From: Bacillota bacterium
GTDB lineage: Bacteria; Bacillota; Clostridia; Peptostreptococcales; Anaerovoracaceae
Length of the DNA: 10,981 nucleotides
Assembly (NCBI GenBank): GCA_016284485.1
Contig: JAEEOX010000208.1
Coordinates: 1 to 10,981, forward strand
Direction of reading: 5' to 3'
Under the pieces are notes generated by a model. The model saw only the letters and a list, made by a program, of their open reading frames with translations. It had not been told where the DNA came from and did not search any database. Of this stretch, positions 5,726 through 10,981 are shown in pieces. Each line of letters starts with the position of its first letter. Position 1 is the stretch's first letter. The position numbers were made by a program, and so were the translations under genes.

Positions 5726-6955
5726 CTATGCCGGCTGTTTTTCAAGATCGATCGATACTGAATGCTTGATGGGTACCCAGGTCACCCTGGTGAAAAGCGC
5801 GCACAATGCTATTGGATAGTATGTGGCGATGAACAGCGGATAGGTAAACGTATATCCGATCTTGCTCAGGGCAGAGGCTCTTATGAGCTTCCACCCGGTC
5901 ACGGTGGTCAACAGTCCGATGGCCCACAGGCAGCCATACGCCTTGACAAGGCAGACCGCGAGGGATGAAAGAAACGGTACGACACTCTCTCCTGCCGCTG
6001 CCAGCAGGATCAGGGTGATCAGATTCACCCCAAAGGTGATCAGGGACAGTCCATATGCGGACAGCAGCGTGTTGAGCATGTCGCAGCAGGAAAACGATCC
6101 TCTGCCGATTCCTGCTGCCAGAGGCCTGAAGTATTTCCTGATGACCTGCACGTATCCCTTTGCCCAGCGGAGTCTTTGATAGTATGACTGCTTAAAGGAT
6201 GTGGGCTGCTCATCGTACAGCACAGCGTTTCCGCAGTATGCGATCCGGTTCCCCTTGCATGCCTGGTCCACAGAAAACTCAATATCTTCTGTCAGGGTGT
6301 GATAGATCCATTCATCCAGGATCTCCCTTGAAAAGAGGAATCCCGTACCGTTTGCAGCAGCGCTGAGCCCCAGGATATGCCTGGCGTTATTGAGAAATCT
6401 GCTCTTATAAAGCAGGAAAAGCGACGAGCCTGCAGAAAGCCAGTTGGATCCGTAGTTTTTGCTGTTCACACATCCCGCTATGATGCGGTTCCCACGGCAG
6501 AAAGAATCATTCATCTGCTCCAGATAGTCACCTCTTACTACATTGTCCGCATCGAACACAAGGAACCCGTCGAACCTGTCTCCGAAGTCTGCCCTTATGT
6601 GCTTTATGAGCGCGCTGAGGGCATAACCCTTCCCCACATGTTCCATATCGAAGCGCTCATAGACCGTGGCTCCGCTGCTTCTGGCCACCTCTGCGGTCCG
6701 GTCGCTGCAGTTATCGGCCATGACGAAAGCAGAGTACTTCTCACTGGGGTAGGTTTGATTCCGGATGCTCGCCAGCAGGTCCCCTATCACGGCTTCCTCA
6801 TTTCTTGCGCAGACGAGAACGGCGTAGCTGTGCAGCGTTTTTTCGGAGAAACGCCTCTTTTCTCTGCAAAAGAGTGATACTGCCACATATATCCCCTGAT
6901 ATGAAACGAATACCAAAACGATGATACTTATCACTTTACTCAAAATACCAAGCAT
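5726..6955 (-). CDS. Membrane GT2-family glycosyltransferase (cellulose/hyaluronan synthase-like)
   Basis: A 409-residue membrane enzyme. One N-terminal helix (about 5-27) is followed by a cytoplasmic GT-A domain: VLVCARNEE near residue 46, D81 in the ADNCSD motif, the metal-binding DAD at 135-137, the general-base TED motif at 222-224, and QRLRW at 260-264. Three or so C-terminal helices follow (about 293-320, 326-352, 366-390). The DxD, TED and Q(R)xxRW set is that of processive GT2 enzymes making cellulose, hyaluronan, chitin or poly-N-acetylglucosamine; the sugar cannot be read from sequence. AGGAGG (6964-6969) lies 8 bases before the ATG. No other polysaccharide genes are nearby. Its upstream operator matches that of the response regulator gene, so the adjacent two-component system probably controls it. 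Confidence 0.9.
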   Translation of the reverse strand: MLGILSKVISIIVLVFVSYQGIYVAVSLFCREKRRFSEKTLHSYAVLVCARNEEAVIGDLLASIRNQTYPSEKYSAFVMADNCSDRTAEVARSSGATVYERFDMEHVGKGYALSALIKHIRADFGDRFDGFLVFDADNVVRGDYLEQMNDSFCRGNRIIAGCVNSKNYGSNWLSAGSSLFLLYKSRFLNNARHILGLSAAANGTGFLFSREILDEWIYHTLTEDIEFSVDQACKGNRIAYCGNAVLYDEQPTSFKQSYYQRLRWAKGYVQVIRKYFRPLAAGIGRGSFSCCDMLNTLLSAYGLSLITFGVNLITLILLAAAGESVVPFLSSLAVCLVKAYGCLWAIGLLTTVTGWKLIRASALSKIGYTFTYPLFIATYYPIALCALFTRVTWVPIKHSVSIDLEKQPA

Positions 6956-6978
6956 ATTTAATCCCTCCTGATGACTAA

Positions 6979-7036
6979 ATAATACTTGGTATTTCGATTA
7001 AGATAAAAGATTTAAACCCCTTAAGAATTGATTAAC
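6979..7036 (-). promoter_or_regulatory. Putative response-regulator operator and promoter of the glycosyltransferase gene
   Basis: Plus-strand TTAAG/TTAAC blocks start at 6998, 7021 and 7032, spaced 23 and 11 bases. The 11-base pair lies within TTAAGAATTGATTAA. The same three blocks and spacings occur upstream of the response regulator gene (9695, 9718, 9729). A likely -10, TATTAT on the minus strand (6984-6979), lies 13 bases beyond the nearest block, with no good -35, as expected for an activator-dependent promoter. Direct repeats at 11 bases are typical of OmpR/PhoB-family binding. Confidence 0.65.
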
Positions 7037-7046
7037 GTCAGCCCGA

Positions 7047-8960
7047 TCACAGTGTGGGGAAAGAAAGGATCGCTTTGAACAGGTCCCCGTCTATCGACAG
7101 TCTCAGGTCCCCATTCTGAAGAGCTGCCATGCTCTTTGCGATGGAAAGGCCAAGGCCGTTGCCCTCGGTATTCCTGGATGAATCTCCTCTGGTGAAACGT
7201 TCCATCAGTTCCTCCTCTGATATGTTAAGCTGCTCTCTGGATGTATTTTTGAAGGTGAACAAAGCCATGCCGTCCCTTTCCTCCAAAGAGAGATAGACGC
7301 GGGTGTTGTCCTGTGCGTATTTCAGGATATTATTCATCAGATTGTCAAAGATCCTCCACATCCTTCTGCCGTCGGCCATTATCCGGATCTCCCTGTCCGG
7401 AACAGTTGTAACCAGCTTAAGTCCGGACTCCTCAAGTCTGTCTTTGTACTCCCCCACAGCCTGGTCCACGAATACGGACGCTTCGCATGGCGTAAGCTCT
7501 ACCTCCAGATTTCCGGAGGATGCCTTGGAGGCTTCCACCAGATCGTCGATCAGCCGTTTCAGACGCTCAGACTGCCTGAGCAAGACCTCAGAGTACTCGT
7601 GAATCTTTTCATTTTCGGTCTCTTCCCTCGATATGAGATCCGTATAGTTGATTATGGAAGTAAGAGGTGTCTTGATATCGTGGGACACATTGGTGATCAG
7701 TTCCGTCTTCATGCGCTCGCTTTTGAGTCTCTCCTCCACCGCAAGGGTCAATCCCTCGCCCACGCTGTTAAGGTTTTCTCCGTGTCCCTTGAAATCCGCT
7801 ATCATTCTACTAGTGTCCACCACGTCGGACAATTCGCCTGCAGCCAGGGCACGGCCGCCTTTCTGAAGAGTTCTCAGCATCAAAGCGATATATATTATCA
7901 GCGGTATCAGCACGATCTTCTCAGCGACCCAGGCAGGAAACCACACATATCTTTCGGAGAACATAATCAGTTCAAAGACACAGACTACACATATTCCCAG
8001 AACTGTCTTCCATATGAGCGGCAGTTTTGACAATGCGGAACCGATCCCTCTAAGTCCTTTAAGCGCTGACCCTAAGAACCATTTGGCGACAGACCAAAAG
8101 AACCGGAGGACCATGAAAATCAGGCTGCCTTTGATCAGATCGTGAAGTTTGATCCTCACTGCCAGCGACATGCAGAGCCCCAGCGTCATATTTATAAGCA
8201 GCAACAGCCCTGCGCAGACCGTCACGACCATCACTACATCTCCGTAGGTGATGTAATCCAGGGAAAGTATATATATGATGACAGCTCCGGCCAGAAGTCC
8301 GAGCAGCACGTCGAACGGTACCCTGTGAAGCGGCCCCGGGTGGATCTCATCATCTTCGTTGTTCCTTCCTGCTGCTGACATCAGAGCCACGAAAGTCGTT
8401 ATCATGATCAGCGCAAGCAGCACAATTATCAAATATATCCAGTACCTGAGCCCGTAGGTCCGGGACACCACGTTCCAGACGATCGAGTAGTAGCCGGCCC
8501 CGCCAGACTCGGATCTTAAAGCCGCCTTGGCGGTGTAGAGTTCAAGATCCTGACCGGTTCCCACGTCGGAGATGATCAGGTCGGAGACCACACCCTGCTC
8601 ATTTTTGAAGGCACCGTAAACGAAGGAATAGTCCCATTCGGTTATATTATCTGCTCCCGGAGTCTGAGCTATCATTTCTCCGTCAGGGCCGAAGATACGA
8701 TACTCAAGCTGATCATTTGCGTCGAGAGCCACGACCCCCGGGCCGTCTGAATGGACCGCAGCCCATACGTCATTGTACAGATCCCCCCTCACCCGATCAT
8801 CGATGATGCTCCCATATACCTCATCCTTATCTCTGGTATAGAAATCACTGTCCGCCATGAATGCTGCCAGTGCCACAGATCCCAGAAGAAGACATATGGA
8901 AAGAACGCAAACTATGAACAAAACTGTCTTGCCCGCAATGGTCCTGCTGAATTTTTTCAT
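7047..8960 (-). CDS. Membrane sensor histidine kinase
   Basis: A 637-residue sensor kinase. An N-terminal membrane helix (about 12-34) and an extracytoplasmic domain of about 135 residues (36-171) are followed by several more helices (about 172-194, 216-235, 240-262, perhaps 277-294, 318-336, 347-362). Next come a HAMP-like linker region (365-420) and a complete kinase core. The H-box is NVSHDIKTPLTS with phospho-acceptor H427; the N-box DNLMNNILKYAQ is near 539-550; the G-box EGNGLGLSIAKS is at 599-610. It overlaps the response regulator gene by 4 bases (ATGA), so the two are translationally coupled and form a cognate pair. The unusually large membrane portion between sensor and kinase core could itself sense membrane or cell-wall state; this is inference. 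The signal is unknown. Confidence 0.95.
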   Translation of the reverse strand: MKKFSRTIAGKTVLFIVCVLSICLLLGSVALAAFMADSDFYTRDKDEVYGSIIDDRVRGDLYNDVWAAVHSDGPGVVALDANDQLEYRIFGPDGEMIAQTPGADNITEWDYSFVYGAFKNEQGVVSDLIISDVGTGQDLELYTAKAALRSESGGAGYYSIVWNVVSRTYGLRYWIYLIIVLLALIMITTFVALMSAAGRNNEDDEIHPGPLHRVPFDVLLGLLAGAVIIYILSLDYITYGDVVMVVTVCAGLLLLINMTLGLCMSLAVRIKLHDLIKGSLIFMVLRFFWSVAKWFLGSALKGLRGIGSALSKLPLIWKTVLGICVVCVFELIMFSERYVWFPAWVAEKIVLIPLIIYIALMLRTLQKGGRALAAGELSDVVDTSRMIADFKGHGENLNSVGEGLTLAVEERLKSERMKTELITNVSHDIKTPLTSIINYTDLISREETENEKIHEYSEVLLRQSERLKRLIDDLVEASKASSGNLEVELTPCEASVFVDQAVGEYKDRLEESGLKLVTTVPDREIRIMADGRRMWRIFDNLMNNILKYAQDNTRVYLSLEERDGMALFTFKNTSREQLNISEEELMERFTRGDSSRNTEGNGLGLSIAKSMAALQNGDLRLSIDGDLFKAILSFPTL

Positions 8961-9655
8961 ATCCGTCTACCTTCTTCCATCATATATCCCTGCCCGAATA
9001 CCACTTTTATGTACCTGGGCTCGGCAGGGTCAAACTCGATCTTTTCTCTTAAATGCCTGATATGCACGGCCACGACGTTGTCCGTACCGTATGGATCTTC
9101 TTTCCACACGTGCCTGTAAATCTCCTTCGGCGAAAAGACCTTGTTCGGGTTTCTCATGAAAAACTTAAGGATGTCATATTCCTTCGGAGTCAGGGACACC
9201 TGCTCCCCATCCACTGTGACCTCCTTCTTGCTGTCATTCATCTCTACACCGCCGATAACATATGTTTCAGACCTTTCAGTTCCGCTGCCAAACTTCAGAT
9301 AACGTCTCAGCTGCGAATTGACTCTGGCGCTGACCTCCAGAGGGTTGAACGGCTTGGTGATATAGTCATCCGCCCCCACGTTGAGGCCCAGTATGATATC
9401 CGAATCCTGGCTCTTGGCCGTAAGAAGGATCACCGGGATGTTGTACTCCCTCCGGATCTCTGCCAGGGTCTCGATGCCGTCTTTTTTCGGCATCATTATG
9501 TCCAGTAGTATCAGGTCGATGGATTCCCTCTTCAGTATATCCAGAGCCTCCTGCCCGTTATATGCCTCGAACAGACGTCTGTCCGGATCGTTCAGGTAGA
9601 TCCTGAGCGCACTCACTATGTCTTTTTCGTCGTCACAAATCAAAATATTGATCAT
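8957..9655 (-). CDS. OmpR/PhoB-family response regulator
   Basis: A 232-residue DNA-binding regulator. The receiver domain (about 2-118) has the acidic pocket D8/D9, phospho-acceptor D52 in LLDIMMP, T79 and K101 (TKPF). The C-terminal winged helix (about 132-228) has the usual LTPKEYDILKFFMRNPNKVFS and VHIRHLREKIE segments and ends in FGQGYMME. It resembles VanR-type regulators in general layout, but no van resistance genes are present. An AAAGGA ribosome site lies about 7 bases before the ATG. Its stop overlaps the kinase start. The operator upstream is shared with the glycosyltransferase gene, which suggests autoregulation. Confidence 0.95.
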   Translation of the reverse strand: MINILICDDEKDIVSALRIYLNDPDRRLFEAYNGQEALDILKRESIDLILLDIMMPKKDGIETLAEIRREYNIPVILLTAKSQDSDIILGLNVGADDYITKPFNPLEVSARVNSQLRRYLKFGSGTERSETYVIGGVEMNDSKKEVTVDGEQVSLTPKEYDILKFFMRNPNKVFSPKEIYRHVWKEDPYGTDNVVAVHIRHLREKIEFDPAEPRYIKVVFGQGYMMEEGRRI

Positions 9656-9676
9656 AGCTTTTCCTTTCTCGGGTTC

Positions 9677-9734
9677 ATTGTACTACACTGATAATTAAGA
9701 TATCAGGGGTATATAGATTAAGATTTGATTAAAG
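9677..9734 (-). promoter_or_regulatory. Putative autoregulatory operator and promoter of the response regulator gene
   Basis: Plus-strand TTAAG/TTAAA blocks start at 9695, 9718 and 9729 (spacings 23 and 11), the same geometry as upstream of the glycosyltransferase gene. The first block shares ATTAAGATA with that site, and the second shares 14 of 15 bases of TTAAGAwTTGATTAA. The likely -10 on the minus strand is TACAAT (9682-9677), 12 bases from the nearest block, with only a poor -35. The far block overlaps the -35 of the divergent ybaK promoter. Confidence 0.65.
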
Positions 9735-9757
9735 TTTTTTCCCTTCAGTGGTATAAT
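9729..9757 (+). promoter_or_regulatory. Putative promoter of ybaK
   Basis: TTAAAG (9729-9734), a 17-base spacer and TATAAT (9752-9757) preceded by TGG, an extended -10. The -35 coincides with one block of the divergent response-regulator operator. Confidence 0.65.
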
Positions 9758-9782
9758 CTACTGGAAAGGTTCGGAGGACGCC

Positions 9783-10262
9783 ATGTCTAAGGAGAAAAAG
9801 ACCAATGCCATGCGTATACTGGATACCGCAGGCATCGGGTATCAGGAATTCCAGTACGACTGCAAAAAATTCATAGACGGCATCGAGAGCACCAAGGCTC
9901 TTGGCAAGCCCCTGGAGATGTCCTACAAAACTCTGGTGCTGAAGGGCCGCTCCGGCGGCCACTGCGTCATGGTGATCCCGGTGGAGCGCGAGGTGGACCT
10001 CAAGAAGGCCGCCTCCGCCGTAGGCGAAAAATCCGTGGAGATGGTGCATCTCAAGGACATCACTGCCCTCACCGGCTACGTCCGGGGCGGGGTGAGCCCC
10101 ATCGGCATGAAGAAGCCCTTCCCCACTGTCATCGACGAGAGCGCGATCCTTCTGGACAGGATGCTGGTGTCAGGCGGCAGGATCGGCGTGTCCATCGAGC
10201 TGGCTCCCGATGACCTGGCCAGGGTCACGGGCGCACAATTCTGTGACGTGGTCAGAGACTGA
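9783..10262 (+). CDS. ybaK: Cys-tRNA(Pro)/Cys-tRNA(Cys) deacylase, YbaK/EbsC family
   Basis: A 159-residue cytoplasmic editing protein that hydrolyses cysteine mischarged onto tRNA(Pro) by prolyl-tRNA synthetase. The length is typical of the family. The conserved lysine is K49 in SYKTLVLKG, followed by the hydrophobic strand CVMVIPV and the signature GYVRGGVSPIGMKKPFP (residues 98-114), with GRIGVSIELAPDDL near the C-terminus. GGAGG lies 5 bases before the ATG. It diverges from the response regulator gene across 127 bases; no functional link to that system is evident. Palindrome array B begins about 40 bases after its stop and may be transcribed as its 3' untranslated region, since no terminator was seen in between. 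Confidence 0.93.
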   Translation: MSKEKKTNAMRILDTAGIGYQEFQYDCKKFIDGIESTKALGKPLEMSYKTLVLKGRSGGHCVMVIPVEREVDLKKAASAVGEKSVEMVHLKDITALTGYVRGGVSPIGMKKPFPTVIDESAILLDRMLVSGGRIGVSIELAPDDLARVTGAQFCDVVRD

Positions 10263-10302
10263 ACCTGCTCAGCTCATCTGCGCTGCGTTCCTGCAAAGGG
10301 CT

Positions 10303-10494
10303 TTACTGTATGGAAATGATTTTTTGAATCTGTACAGTAGTAAAATCGGCTTTTTACTGTACAAAACACATTTTTTGAGATTATACAGTAAGTTCGGAGT
10401 TAGGATTACTGTACAGAATCAATTTTTTGAGAATATACAGTAAAATGGCCCTGGGAATACTGTACAAAATCCATTTTTTGCGAGCGTACAGTAA
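10303..10494. repeat. Palindrome array B: four 38-base palindromic units at 51-52 base pitch
   Basis: Units lie at 10303-10340, 10354-10391, 10406-10443 and 10457-10494. Each has an 8-base left arm TTACTGTA (unit 4 ATACTGTA), a centre of exactly 22 bases and a right arm TACAGTAA (unit 1 TACAGTAG). Unit starts are 51, 52 and 51 bases apart; gaps of 13-14 bases are unrelated. Every centre has ATTTTTTG at the same place: 9 bases, then TTTTTTG, then 6 bases. In each unit CAAAA (or CAGAA, TGGAA) at the centre start can pair with TTTTG, giving an inner 5-bp stem, a 6-base loop and a 6-base bulge inside the outer stem. The array sits between ybaK and a bidirectional terminator in a convergent gap. 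Confidence 0.92.
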
Positions 10495-10521
10495 AGCCGA
10501 CCATCTCACCCTCATACACAC

Positions 10522-10554
10522 AAAAAAGCGGCTCATCCGGGCCGCTTTCGTTTC
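10522..10554. terminator. Terminator between the convergent ybaK and YgjV-like genes
   Basis: AAAGCGGC (10525-10532) pairs with GCCGCTTT (10541-10548) around an 8-base loop. On the minus strand it is followed by T6, making a good terminator for the YgjV-like gene. On the plus strand the tail (TTTCGTTTC) is poorer, so termination from ybaK or array B may be partial. Confidence 0.8.
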
Positions 10555-10559
10555 AGATA

Positions 10560-10981
10560 CTATTCTTCGATTTTCGCAGGCTCCTCCTCCTTGCCTGTTT
10601 TGCGGTACCTTAGGTAGGCCGTGAAAACCGACACCCAGGTGATGATCTCGTTGAGGACTCCTCCCCAGGAGCCCACCAGCAGGTTGAACAGGAGGAAGAT
10701 CGGGCACACCAGGATGAGGTTGGCGAACCTGAGCTTCTGCGGATCCTTGCCCCAGAAGGACACCGTGACTATTATGAATCCGATTATGGGCAGGATGTCG
10801 TACCAGTTGACGATGTTCGGGGCGCAGAGCGCTATCTCCGCTGCGATGAGGATGGCCATCCAGCCCTTCCATGCCAGCTTTGGCCAGCGGTCTCTCAGGA
10901 GCAGCAAAATATTCCGCACCATGGAAACGGCCAGGACTATCATTCCCGACACGCTTCCGAGAAGCAGATACTGTATCCCGA
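10560..10981 (-). CDS. YgjV-family inner-membrane protein (N-terminus beyond window)
   Basis: The frame is open from the right edge to the stop at 10560 (139 residues seen). It has several hydrophobic helices and the pattern I associate with YgjV-type proteins: LPIIGFIIVTVSFWGKDPQKLRFANL, then a hydrophobic stretch with LLVGSWGGVLNEIITW, and a short charged tail (YLRYRKTGKEEEPAKIEE). YgjV proteins are about 160-185 residues and have no established function. The GTG at 10952 was not taken as the start, because coding continues upstream in frame (GIQYLLLGSVSGM) without a stop. The family call is from pattern memory and is moderately sure. Confidence 0.7.
   Translation of the reverse strand, partial: GIQYLLLGSVSGMIVLAVSMVRNILLLLRDRWPKLAWKGWMAILIAAEIALCAPNIVNWYDILPIIGFIIVTVSFWGKDPQKLRFANLILVCPIFLLFNLLVGSWGGVLNEIITWVSVFTAYLRYRKTGKEEEPAKIEE

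Noticed and set aside
7037..7046. Terminator between the kinase and glycosyltransferase genes
   Set aside because: No stem followed by a T tract exists in the 91-base gap; readthrough from the kinase gene into the glycosyltransferase remains possible.
10303..10494. CRISPR array (repeat-spacer appearance)
   Set aside because: Repeats are imperfect palindromes and the gaps of 13-14 bases are far too short for spacers; no cas genes are present. The same applies to 4456-4646.
10358..10495. Tandem promoters in array B (TGTACA with TATAC-like boxes 18 bases downstream, and TGTATAAT on the minus strand)
   Set aside because: The similarity follows from the palindrome arms themselves, unit 4 lacks the -10-like part, and no gene lies suitably downstream in either direction.
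10560..10952. GTG at 10952 as the start of the YgjV-like gene
   Set aside because: The frame continues upstream to the window edge with plausible membrane-protein residues, and no ribosome site precedes the GTG.

Overview
The window looks like chromosomal DNA from a fairly GC-rich member of the Bacillota, probably a clostridial relative. The evidence is AGGAGG-type ribosome binding sites, sigma-A-type promoters with exact TATAAT boxes, a clostridial-style DinB (HVDVNSAF motif), a long-form serine acetyltransferase and a YczE/YitT-family membrane protein. The taxonomic call is an inference. No rRNA, tRNA, insertion sequence, phage gene or CRISPR array was seen.

Left part (1-4401): a minus-strand pair, dinB (DNA polymerase IV) followed 5 bases later by a MATE efflux transporter that runs off the left edge. 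Diverging from it on the plus strand are a YczE-like membrane protein, then a two-gene unit with its own strong promoter and terminator: a NYN-domain ribonuclease-like protein with a C-terminal OST-HTH/LOTUS domain, and a 61-residue charged helical protein. After the terminator comes a gene-free stretch (4402-4731) holding an array of four regularly spaced palindromic units and a bidirectional terminator.

Middle part (4732-9655), all minus strand: serine acetyltransferase, a membrane GT2 glycosyltransferase, and an overlapping histidine kinase/response regulator pair. The response regulator gene and the glycosyltransferase gene carry the same three-part upstream operator (TTAAG blocks spaced 23 and 11 bases) at the same distance from the start codon. 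This suggests the two-component system controls itself and the glycosyltransferase. This block is visibly less GC-rich than the genes on either side.

Right part (9656-10981): ybaK/ebsC (Cys-tRNA(Pro) deacylase) diverges from the response regulator gene. Then comes a second four-unit palindrome array, a bidirectional terminator, and a minus-strand YgjV-like membrane protein cut by the right edge.

The most unusual content is the pair of palindrome arrays. Both sit between convergent genes just before a bidirectional terminator. Both have four units with arms of the form TTACTGnn / nnCAGTAA, and both have unit-to-unit distances of exactly 51, 52 and 51 bases, although their arm and centre sequences differ. 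A degenerate single unit also overlaps the likely serine acetyltransferase promoter. I do not recognise this element as a named family.
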